Positions 54,547 to 64,000 of a stretch of DNA of 64,000 nucleotides are shown one piece after another; position 1 is the first letter of the stretch, and each line of letters begins with the position of its first letter. Origin of the DNA: Nicotiana tabacum. Its lineage: Eukaryota > Streptophyta > Magnoliopsida > Solanales > Solanaceae. Under the pieces are notes generated by a model, which worked only from the letters and a program-made list of their open reading frames with translations, searched no databases and was not told the origin of the DNA. The translations under genes and the position numbers were made by a program. The DNA lies in assembly GCF_000715075.1 (NCBI RefSeq), contig NC_134087.1, forward strand, positions 158,707,436-158,771,435, read 5' to 3'.

Positions 54547-56892
54547 TGTAATGACCCGATAAGTTGTTTTGCGTACTGGCTTCCTATTTTGTGTTTTGAG
54601 ACTTTCTATAGCTTTATTGGATGATTTATGTCTTGCGTGCATGGTCCGTGTATATTTTCGAAAATTTTAAATGTGAATTTTTAAAGAAAATATGATTTTT
54701 AACTTTAAAAGTAGTTAGAGTTGTCCATGATCAGCATTTATAGTAAACGACCTCGGATCGGTGTTTTGACGATTTCAGTAGGTTCATATAATGATTTTGG
54801 ACTTATATGCATGTTTAGTTGGGGCCCCGGGTGACCTAAGGTCGTTCCGGCACTTTATGTAAAAGTTAGAGATTTGAATTTGACCTTTGAAAAATCTCGA
54901 GTTTTGGTGATCGATTCTTGATTTTAGAAGTTATTTTGATTTGAGCTTGCGAGCGAGTTTTTATGATGTTAATATACTTTGGTGAATATTCGAATTGGAG
55001 ACCAAGGGGATCGGGTGAGTTTTAGATAGGTTACATACTGACTTGGAATAGCTGTTGTGTTTACTGGGCTGCAAATATTGCATTTGCGAGGTTCTGTTTG
55101 CAAATGCGATCCTCACATTTGAGAAGCTGGGGAGGAACTAGGCATTTTCAATTTCGCAAAATTTTGCTCTTGGTCGGGTATTGCAAATGCGAGAAAGGGG
55201 AAATAATTGCGACACTGGTGGGTTGAGAGAAGGCTTCACATTTGCTAAACTTGGTGCGCTTTTGCGAGGGGATGAGCCTTCGCAAATGCGAAGGGTAAGT
55301 CGCATTTTTCAACATCTAAGGGGCTCAGAAACTGATCGCATTTGTGAACAGTGGTTCACTTCACGGATATTGCAATTGTTAACAAGAGTTCATAATTGTG
55401 ATATCTGCAGCTGGGTAAAAGGTTGGAATTTTGGGACTTAGCTCATTTTTACACCATTTTTGAGACCTAAACTCCATAAAGGCGATTTTTGGAGAGCAAT
55501 TTCTTCCCAACTTCATAGGTTACTAACTTTAACTTGTTTTCATTCAATTTTCATTACTTTTTTTTAATGAATTTCTACTATCAAATCTAAGATGTCATAG
55601 AGTAAACATTAGGGTTTTGTGTGGACATGCAGATCATATCAGGAGGTATTGTCTAGATTGCAGAGCAACTTATCAAAGAAGGGTACTCGTGCCATGATTT
55701 CGGCACCAGTTGCTCCACCACTCGCTCAACCATCTAGAGGCGGGGGTCCAGTAGCCAGAGGTGGAGGCCAACCCGTTAGAGGGGGAGGCCAATCAGTGAG
55801 AGGTCATCCGAGAGGTGGAGAACAAATTGGTCGGGCTCAACCTTGTTGTTATACATTTTCGGGTAGGCCTGAGGTGGAGTCATCCAATGTAGTTATTACA
55901 GGTATTATCTCAGTCTGCCATAGAGATACTTTCGTATTGTTTGATCCGGGTTCTACATATTTTTATGTCTTCATATTTTTCTTCGCACTTGAGCATGTAT
56001 CGTGATTCTCTAGATGTTCTTATTTCCGTTTCTACACCAACTGGAGATTTCATAGTAGTTGAATGGGTGTACTTGTCTTGTGTTATTACTATTAATGTTT
56101 TTGATACTATAGTTGATCTGCTGTTGCTGAATATATGAGGGCATTCTTGCTATGGATTAGTTGTCCCCATATCACACTATCTTGGATGCAACTTTAGCCA
56201 TGTCGAGGTTACCTAGATTAGACTGGAAAAGGACCCTTAGTCATTCCACTAGAAGGGTGGTTTCATATTTGAAAGCTTGAGGTATGGTTGAGAAGGGGTG
56301 TTTAGCATATTTGGCTTAAATTCGAGATTCTAGTGCAGAGGTTCCCACTATGGAGTCAGTACCGGCTGTGAGGAAGTTTCCCGAGGCGTTTCTTGTAGAT
56401 TTGTCGGGTATGCCACACAACATGGATACTAACTTTTGCATAGATTTAGTTCTAGGCTTTCAACCGATTTCTATCCCACTGCAACGTATGGCTCCAGCCG
56501 AGTTAAAGGAATTAAAGGATCAGTTGCAAGAAATACTTGACAAAGGATTCATTAGACTGAGTGTTTCACCTTGGGGTGCGCTAGTGTTATTTGTTAAGAA
56601 AAAGGATGGATCAATGAGGACGTGCATTTATTATCGGCAGCTGAACAAGGTTACTATCAAGAGTAAGTATCCATTGCCTAGGATTGATAATTTATTTGAC
56701 CAACTTCAGGGTGTTAAGGTATTTTTCAAGATTGATTTGAGATCTGGCTAATATTAGGTGAAGATTAGGGTATCAAATGTCCCCAAGACATCTTTTGGGA
56801 CTCGTTATAGTCATTACGAGTTCTTGGTGATGTTATCTCGCTTGACTAATGCTTCAACAACTTTAATGGATTCGATGAACCGAGTGTCAAGC
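54547..56892 (+). mobile_element. Internally deleted and truncated Tekay-like Gypsy element
   Basis: An LTR 5' part starting TGTAATGACCCGATAAGTTG (54547-~55615) passes directly into the gag zinc-knuckle region at ~55618, so the rest of the LTR, the PBS and most of gag are missing. Protease and the RT N-terminus follow. The element breaks off inside RT at ~56890, where another LTR fragment begins. The LTR has a palindromic GCAAATGCGA-type block at 55075-55330. Confidence 0.8.
55618..56890 (+). pseudogene. Gag end, protease and RT N-terminus of the truncated Gypsy element
   Basis: In one frame the first codons read CGHADHIRRYC, the second half of a gag zinc knuckle. In the neighbouring frame (55619-56005) a glycine/arginine-rich tail (RGGGPVARGGGQPVRGG) leads to the protease motif LFDPGSTYFYV near 55950. 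After several breaks an RT N-terminus is open at 56350-56751 ([43 protein letters not shown]). It stops in RT at SG* and fades at LTNASTTLMDSMNRV. Not functional. Confidence 0.85.
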
Positions 56893-57497
56893 TGTCACGA
56901 CCCAAAATTCCTCCGAAAGAGTTGTGATGACACCTAGTCTCTATACCAGGTAAGCCTAACATTAACTGAAATAACATGGATATTTACTAGCTTTAAATTA
57001 AATAACTCTAAACAATTACAATTCCCCAAAACCGGTAGTACAAGTCATAAGCCTTTCTAAGAGTAGTTATACAAAACCAATACGTCACTGATCTAGAACA
57101 AAAGGAACCAATGAAAATAAGTACAACTGAAGGTGACTCCGAGGCCTACGAACGCAGCAGAAGGTTTACCTTGAGTCTCCACCGCGACGATCCGCACAGC
57201 TACTACCGACCAAATCCTTGGATCTGTACACAAAAATATATAGTAGTGTAGTATGAGCACACCATAGCGGTGCCTAGTAAGTATCAAGACTAACCTCAGT
57301 GAAGTAGTGAAGAGGAACAGTCTAGACACCTACTGGTCAAATAAATTGAGCAGGATATGATAATAAACTATCAACATAAGGATAACAAAGTAATATCAAC
57401 AGCATAGAGAAAAACAACTGCAATAAGTAGAAATAATAAAGGGAAATATGGATGGAAACGAAAGATAACCAAGTAAAGTAACACCAACATAGTTGGG
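56893..57497 (-). repeat. LTR end fragment of a LARD/Tekay-related element
   Basis: Starts TGTCACGACCCAAAATTCCT and aligns with the beginnings of 31054 and 37654 (GATGxCACCTAGTCTCTA, CAGGTAAGCCTAACAT, CCGGTAGTACAAGTCATAAG). It ends where the plus-strand chromovirus LTR starts, so it was cut by that insertion or by deletion. Confidence 0.85.
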
Positions 57498-60159
57498 TAT
57501 AACGACCCGGCCGGTTGTTTCATGAGTTATCGCTCTGTTTCCCCCATTTCTGCTTATTATTGCCTTGTTTAGCTGTATTTTGTATTACTGGGTTAGTTGG
57601 CTTGGGTTCGGAGAGATTTTGGTAAGGTTTGAGACACTTAGTCTCTTTGAAGAAGCTTAAGTTGGAAAAGTTAAATGGATATTGACTTATGTGTTAAATG
57701 GCTCGGATGTGAGTTTCGATGGTTCCGATAGCTTCGGGAGGTGATTTGGGACTTAGGAGCGTGATCGGAATGTATTTTGGAGGTCCGGAGTAGATTTAGG
57801 TTTGAATTGCCGAAATAGAAATTTTGGCGTTTTCCAATTGATAGGTGAGATTTTGATATAAGGGTTGGAATGGAATTCCGGAAGTTACAGTAGGTTCGTT
57901 GTGTCATTTGGGATGTGTGTGCAAAATTTCAGGTCATTCGGACGTGGTTTGATAGACTTTTTGATCGAAAGCGGAATTTAGAAGATTTTGGAATTCTTAG
58001 GCTTGAATCCGATGCAAATTTGGTGTTTTGATGTTCTTTTGAGCGTTCTGAAGGTTGGAACAAGTTTGAATGATGTTATGGGATATGTTGGCATGTTTGG
58101 TTGAGGTCCCGAGGGCCTCGGGTGAGTTTAGGGTGGTCAAACGGACTATTTCATGTTGTGGAAAGTTGCAAAAAACTGTTGTGTATGTTGGAGACAATTG
58201 GTCCGCAAAAGGTTAGTAGGTGAGGCTGAGGATTTGGCCTTCGCATTCGCGAGGGAGGTCTCGCATTCGTGAAGGGATGGGGTCTTTGAGCATCGCATTC
58301 GCGAGGTAGCAGACGCGTTCGAGATGGTTTGAGCTGTGGAGTCATCGCGTTTGCGAGGGGGTGGTCACATTCGCGTAAGAGGAATTTATGTTCAACGTCA
58401 GTTTGCGCTTCACGAACGCGAGGCTTTGACTGCTTTCGCAAAGAAGGATTTGAATGCCTGGGCAGAATGTTTAAATAGCCATTGTCCGCGATTTTGGGGC
58501 TAACTTTCACCATTTTTGAGCGATTTTGGAGCTTTTTGAGAAGAATTGAAGAGGGAATGGAAGGGAAACACTTGGAGGTAAGATTTATGGACTTAATTCT
58601 CGATTCTAATGTGAATTGTACCTAATTAATCATGGAATTTAAGCCTAATATTGAAGAACTAGAGCTTGTAATTGGAGACCTAAAATTAGGGATTTGAGGG
58701 ATCATTTGTGGTTGGATTTTTGTGATTTTTATATGAATGAACTCGGGGAGTGATAAGGAGTCTATTGATGTAATTTTTATCGAAATCCGAGATGTGGGCC
58801 CGGGTGTTGGGTTTGGCCAATTTCGGGATTTGTGTTGTAATTTGATTTCTTTCGAGTGGGCTTTGTTCCCTTAGCATATTTTGATTGTTTTGCACTGATT
58901 TTGGTTAGATTTGGATCATCCGGAGGTCGATTTGAGAGGCAAAGGCATCGCGGGCTAGAGTTTGGATCGAATTGGGGTGAGTAATGATTGTAAATGTTGT
59001 CTTGAGGGTATGAAACCCCGAATTTGACATCGTTGTGCTATATTGAGGTTACACACACGCTAGATGATGAGCGTGAGGTTGTGCACCGTTGGGGATTGTG
59101 ACTTAGTCCATCCCGAATGACTGTTTTACCGCATATTTGATTGAAAACGATTTGCTATCATCATGTTTTGGGCTGAATGCCATATTTGGGCCTCGTGCCA
59201 ACTATTTGGACCCATGGGGGAATTTTTACTGTTATTTCCTCACTGTTTTGATTTTATATCTATACTCAGTCATGCTATATTATACTGTTTTCATAACTTA
59301 GCCATGTTTACCTTGTTTTAATACTTTAAATGATATTTTGGGCTGAGCATCATATTTTGCTATGCCCGAGTGGCTTATAGAGATTTCTGACTGAGTAAGG
59401 CCGAGGGCCTGTGCTGTGAGGATACCTTTGGGTCGGGCTGCACGCTGTAGCAGTAATACACTTATTTATGATTATGAGGCCGAGGGCCTGAGATTGTGTG
59501 CCACGAGGTGGCTTGTTGATATGAGGTCGAGAGCCTATTGATTATGCCACGAGATGACTTGATATTGCGCTTGGGCCGATAGGGCCCCCTCCCCTTATAC
59601 TGAACTGAGGTATTTTTATAAGATTTTACTATTTCATTGCCTTTTATTGGTTTTACACTGCTTCTTCATAGCATGTTGTTGTGCTTTACATGATTTCTTA
59701 TCGCTCAGTCTTCATTTATTATTTTACTCACTGAGTTGGAGTACTAACTTTATTCCCTGCACCCTGTATGCAGATTCAGGAGCTTCAGGTCTTACTAGCG
59801 AGGGTTGATAGCTTCCAGCAGATTTTCGGAGTCCATTAGGTAGCTGCTCAACGTTCGCAGCCCAGTGTTTCTCCCTCTTATCATTATTTATTTCCCTTGT
59901 ACTGGATTTTGTAATAGATTGTGTAGTCCCTTTTCCGTATTCCTAGACTTATGTTAGATGCTCATGACTGGTGACACCCTGATGTCGAGCTGTGTTTGGT
60001 TTTTCCGCAGTTTATGTATTTCACTTTATTATGGGATTTATCATTATTAATGACTTAATTATGAATTATTATCTGTTAATTTAATTGGGTGTTGTGTCGG
60101 CTGGCCTTCTCTTCACAAGAGGCGCCATCACGACCGAGTCTGGGTTTAGGGTCGTGACA
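57498..60159 (+). repeat. 5' LTR of the plus-strand chromovirus
   Basis: From TATAACGACCCGGCCGGTTG to GGTTTAGGGTCGTGACA, ~2662 bp, directly before the PBS. It has the CpG-rich block (58235-58445), a TATA-like TTTAAATAG (58470-58478) and GCCACGAGGTGGC-type short repeats (59410-59570) at the place of the hairpin arrays of the other LTRs. Confidence 0.88.
58235..58445 (+). repeat. CpG-rich TCGCATTCGCGAGG block of the LTR
   Basis: Repeated TTCGCATTCGCGAGG, CATCGCATTCGCGAGG and TTCACGAACGCGAGG units, 737-947 bp from the LTR start and just upstream of the TATA-like box. Confidence 0.75.
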
Positions 60160-60162
60160 AGT

Positions 60163-60174
60163 TGGTATCAGAGC
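60163..60174 (+). promoter_or_regulatory. Primer binding site, initiator tRNA-Met
   Basis: TGGTATCAGAGC, perfect, 3 bp after the LTR end. The same site is used by the other Tekay-like elements here. Confidence 0.93.
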
Positions 60175-60360
60175 CTAGGTTACACAGGTCTCACGAGTCA
60201 TGAGCAGGTTTAGTAGAGTCTTGCGGATTGGTACGGACACGTCTGTGTTTATCCTCGAGAGGCTGCAGAACCTTTAGGAAAAACTTCATATTCTTGAAAT
60301 TCTTGTCGTGCGAATCTGTTGATCCGAGTACTAAACTTTTGTTATTCTATTCTCTCACAG

Positions 60361-61766
60361 ATGGTGAGAACACGTGCTACCGGTCAGGATGGATGACTAC
60401 CAGTACCACCAGCTGTGACCACTAGAGGCTGAGGACGTGGTTGTGGTCGTGGTGGGGGTAGCGGTATGGCCTGCACAGCAGCTAGGGCAGCACCTGCAAA
60501 TCCACCAGCCACCCCAGTTATGGACGCTCCAGCAGCACCAGCTCAGGCACCAGCTGTGCCTATTGTGATTCCGGGTCTTCAAGAGGCCTTGGCTCAGATC
60601 CTATCAGTATGCACTGGCTTAGCTCATGCGGTTTCAGTTACTACAGCCGCAACTACTTCTCAGGCCGGGGGAGGCACTCAGACTCCCACCGCTCGCACAC
60701 TTGAGCAGGTCCTGTAGGGACTTCAGACACCGGGGGCACATCGAGCCCAGCCGGTTGCAGCTGCTCAGGACTATGTATCTCATGCCATGCCAGAGGATGA
60801 GCATCGCACATTGGAGAGGTTTGGTAGACTTCAGCCTCCGACTTTCAGTAGTGCAGAGGGCGATGATGCCCAGGGTTTCTTGGACAAGTGTCAGAGGATT
60901 CTTCGCATAATGGGTATTTTGGAGAGCAGCGGGGTCGCTTTCACTACTTTTCAGTTTTCTGTAGCTGCCTTCACTTGGTGGGAGGCTTATGAGAGGTGTA
61001 GGCCTGTTGGTGCAGCATCCCTTACCTGACAGTAGTTCTCCGTTCTTTTTTTTGGAAAAGTATGTGCCATCGAGGAGCTGCACAGGCAGTTTGAGTGGTT
61101 ACGTCAATGAGAGATGACTATGATGCAATATGAGCAAAGTTCGCTCGTCATGCTATTTGGTTGGTTCCAGCAGATAGAAAGAGGATTAGGAGGTTTATGG
61201 ATGGCCTCACTTATCAGCTTCGTATTCTCATGACTAGGGAGAGGGTGTCTGGTGCTACTTTTGAGGAGGTTGTAGACATTGCTCGTGAGATTGACTCAGT
61301 TCGTCGCCAGGAGCGAGATGAGAGGGAGGCCAAGAGGCCTCAAGGATCTGGTAGTTATGGTGGTGCTCCTTCGAGAGGTCAGTTTCAGCACGGCAGAGGC
61401 CGTCCATTCAGGCATACTCAGCCAGCTCACCCAGGCTATCGTGGGGCATCATCGGGTCATGGTACTCACGGTTCTTATCAAGTCCAGTCATCACTCAGTG
61501 CCCTTCCAACTCAGAGTTTGTCTCGTGCTCCATCAATTCAGGGCTCTTCTATGCCAGGTGCATATGCTAGTCATTCCTGTGCTAGGGTTCCCCTTCAGTC
61601 CCCGTCTCCAGCACCCAGAAGTTGTTATGAGTGTGAAGAGATGGGTCATATGTGGAGGCAGTGTCCTTATCGTCTTGTGGGTTCATCTCAGCAGAGGATT
61701 CATCCATCGGCTTCAGCACCAATTACTTCACCACCACCCACCCAGCCAACTAGGGGTGGAGGTTAG
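60361..61766 (+). pseudogene. Chromovirus gag with stops and one frameshift
   Basis: ATG at 60361 opens MVRTRATGQDG and stops at 60394. The same frame continues with stops near 60430, at 60715 and near 61027: alanine/proline-rich N-terminus, RTLERFGRLQPPTFS and DAQGFLDKCQRILR (~60800-60900), then TWWEAYERCRP. A frameshift near 61030-61060 leads to the second half (61161-61766), with RIRRFMDGLTYQLRI and an intact zinc knuckle CYECEEMGHMWRQC (~61625-61666). It ends at TAG 61764-61766, where CAG is likely ancestral. Gag would coat and package element RNA. Confidence 0.88.
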
Positions 61767-64000
61767 TCAGCAAGGGGTCGCCCTAGAGGGGGAGGTCGAT
61801 CAGGTGGCGGTCAGGCCCGTTTCTATGCACTTCCAGCTGGGCCCGATGCTATTACTTCCGATACTATTATTACAGGTATTGTCTCAGTCTGCCATAGAGA
61901 TGGTTCTGTATTATTTGATCCCGGTTTCACTTATTCTTATGTGTCGTCATATTTTGCTCGTTATTTGGATACGCCTCGTGAGTCTCTTATTTTACATGTT
62001 CATGTATCTACTCCGGTGGGCGATACTATTATTGTAGACCGTATACCAGTTATGTGTGGTGACTATTGGGGGTCTGGAGACCCGAGTGGATCTTTTGTTG
62101 TTATGTATGGTAGATTTCGATGTTATTTTGGGCATGGATTGGCTATCTCCGTGTCGTGCTATTTTGGACTGTCATGCTAAGATAGTGACATTGGCTATGC
62201 TGGGTGTGCTACAGATTGAATGGCGAGGTTCGACTGATTATGTTCCCAGTAGGGTAATTTCATTCTTGAAGGCCTACGTATGGTTGAGAAGGGTTGTCTT
62301 TCATATCTAGCCTCTGTGAGGGATGTCGGTACAAAGACTCCCAGTATTGATTTTGTTCTAGTTGTAAGGCATTTTTCCGATGTGTTTCCTGCAGACCTGC
62401 CGGGCATGCCGCCGGACAAGGATATTGATTTTGGTATTGCCCTAGTGCTGGGCACTCAGCCCATTTATATCCCACCGTATTGTATGCCAGTAGCGAAGTT
62501 GAAGGAGTTGAAGGAGCAGCTCCAAGAACTCTTTGATAAGGGGTTCATTCGGCCTAGTTTGGCGTCTTGGGGTGCGCCTTTTCTATTTGTGAAGAAGAAG
62601 GATGTCACTATGAGGATGTGCAGTGATTATAGGCAGTTGAACAAAGTAATAGTTAAGGACAAGTATCCTTTGCCTCGCATTGATGATTTATTCGACCAAC
62701 TTCAGGGAGTGAGAGTGTTCTCCAAAATTGATCTCCGTTTTGGTTATCACCAGTTGAAGATTAGGGACTCGGATATTCTTAAGACAACTTTTAGGACCCG
62801 ATATGGTCATTATGAGTTCTTGGTGATGTCTTTTGGACTGACCAATGCCCCAGTAGCATTCATGCATTTAATGAACAACATGTTTCGGCCTTATCTCGAC
62901 TCGTTTGTCATAGTTTCATTGATGATATTCTGATATATTTGCGTAGTCAGGAGGAGCACGCGGAGCATTTGAGAGTTGTGTTGCTGAGATTGAGGGAGGA
63001 GAAGCTTTATGCAAAGTTCTCGAAGTGTGAGTTTTGGCTCAGTTCAGTGGCTTTCTTGGGGCACTAGTGTCCAGCGAGGGTATTTAGGTGGATTCTGAAG
63101 AAGATAGAGGCGGTTTAGAGTTGGCCCAGATCGTTCTCAGCCATAGAGATTCACAACTTTCTTGGTTTGGTGGGTTATTACCGCCGGTTTGTTATGGGGT
63201 TCTCATCTATCGCATTGCCCTTGACCAAGTTGACTCAAAAGGGCGCTCTATTCAGGTGGTCAGATAAGTGTGAGAAGAGCTTTCAAAAGCTCAAGACTGC
63301 CTTGACCACTGCTCTAGTGTTAGTTTTGCCATCAGCTTCAGGTTCATATATCATGTATTGTGATGCTTTGAGAGTTGGTATTGGGTGTGTGTTGATGCAG
63401 GAGGGTAGAGTTGTTGCTTATGCTTCTCTCCAGTTGAAGCCCCAAGAGAATAACTACCCTGTTCATGATTTGGAGTTGGCTGCCATTGTTCACGCATTGA
63501 AGATTTGGAGGCATTATTTGTATGGTGTGTCTTGTGAGGTGTTTACTGATCATCATAGACTCTAACACTTGTTCAAGCAGAAGGATCTCAAATTGAGGCA
63601 GCGGAGATGGTTGGAGTTGCTAAAGGATTATGATATTACTATATTGTACCATCCAGGGAAGGCCAATGTGGTGGCCAATGCTTTGAGTCGGAAGGTGGTG
63701 AGTATGGGGAGTTTGGTATATATTCCAGTTGGGGAGAGACCTCTTGCATTTGATGTTCAGGCCTTGACCAATCGGTTCATGAGGTTAGATATTTCGGAGC
63801 CCAGTTGGGTATTGGCTTGTGTTATTTCTCGGTCTTCCTTATATGATCGCATCAGAGAACGCCAGTATGATAATCCTCATTTGCTTGTCCTTAAGGATAG
63901 AGTTGAGCACGATGATACTAGATATGTGACTATTGGTGATGATGGGGTGTTGAGGATGCAGGGCCGGATATGTGTGCCTAATGTAGATAGGCTTCGGGAG
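61767..64000 (+). pseudogene. Chromovirus pol: protease, RT, RNase H, start of integrase (partial)
   Basis: Protease: LFDPGFTYSYVSSYFARYL near 61915 with the catalytic DPG kept, then a frame change and VDFDVILGMDWLSPCRA. RT: 62280-62933, open until a one-base loss near 62913 just before the FIDDILIY active site, which continues in another frame. Stops at ~63066 and ~63115. Connection and RNase H: 63167-63565 ([12 protein letters not shown] upstream, [31 protein letters not shown]), stop TAA at 63563. From 63566 the frame is open to the edge (LFKQKDLKLRQRRW, HPGKANVVANALSRK). The last RNase H Asp of VADALSRK is Asn here. The frame ends at VDRLRE, just before the integrase zinc region. Confidence 0.9.

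Larger units (their letters stand above)
57498..64000 (+). mobile_element. Tekay/Del-like chromovirus (Ty3/Gypsy), right part beyond the window
   Basis: 5' LTR, perfect PBS, degenerate gag, protease, RT and RNase H up to the start of integrase at the window edge. The proteins match those of the minus-strand element motif by motif (VILGMDWLSPxxAIL, DKGFIRxSxxx[13 protein letters not shown], ISEPSxVLACxxxRSSL). The LTR begins TATAACGACCCGGCC instead of TGTAACGACCC, suggesting one terminal mutation. Confidence 0.92.

Noticed and set aside
1..64000. A host gene or a novel multi-gene defence or metabolic system
   Set aside because: Every long frame belongs to a retroelement; the remaining DNA is repeats and AT-rich spacer.

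Overview
This 64 kb window is plant nuclear heterochromatin. It is made almost entirely of transposable elements, and I found no host gene, tRNA, rRNA or CRISPR array. Long-LTR Ogre/Tat and Tekay/Del chromovirus elements, an RTE-type LINE whose tail is rich in GTT, and several MITEs point to a large-genome dicot. My best inference is Solanaceae (Nicotiana, Capsicum or a relative), from familiarity with these families rather than from any marker gene.

Layout. 1-12775 (+): the 3' two-thirds of an Ogre-like Ty3/Gypsy element. It has gag-protease with a G-patch, a probable 181-bp intron, an uninterrupted pol, a 3.4-kb untranslated region with a 41-bp x 24 array, and a 4.27-kb 3' LTR. 12776-14803: remains of another Gypsy element (LTR end, PBS, broken gag) that the Ogre seems to have entered. 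14804-29057: a third element with a coiled-coil-rich antisense reading frame and a plus-strand 3' LTR. It is split by an 11-kb minus-strand Tekay-like chromovirus (15857-26876) whose gag and pol are riddled with stops and whose protease and integrase active sites are mutated. 29058-31053: AT-rich DNA with a degenerate ~155-bp tandem repeat, a LINE/SINE-type tail and a MITE-like element. 31054-42293 (-): a large non-autonomous LTR element (LARD-like) with 4.2-kb LTRs and only 2.4 kb of non-coding interior; one LTR carries a 506-bp hAT-type MITE. 42945-46692 (+): a nearly complete RTE LINE. 46960-50752: a second copy of the MITE-like element, split by a 3.04-kb Ogre-family solo LTR with a perfect 5-bp target duplication. 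50753-54546: AT-rich DNA with palindromic and simple repeats and a 324-bp MITE. 54547-57497: a truncated Tekay-like element and an LTR fragment. 57498-64000 (+): a Tekay-like chromovirus with its 5' LTR, PBS, gag, protease, RT and RNase H, running off the window.

The window is best read as a nested insertion history. Several insertions can be verified inside it, because a second copy of the host repeat serves as the empty site. Most internal stop codons I could interpret look like C-to-T or G-to-A changes, often CAG to TAG, as expected from deamination of methylated cytosines in silenced plant DNA. The least conventional signal is a CpG-rich palindromic repeat block just upstream of the predicted promoter in every Tekay-like LTR; its repeat sequence differs by family while its position stays the same. 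No new multi-gene biological system is evident.
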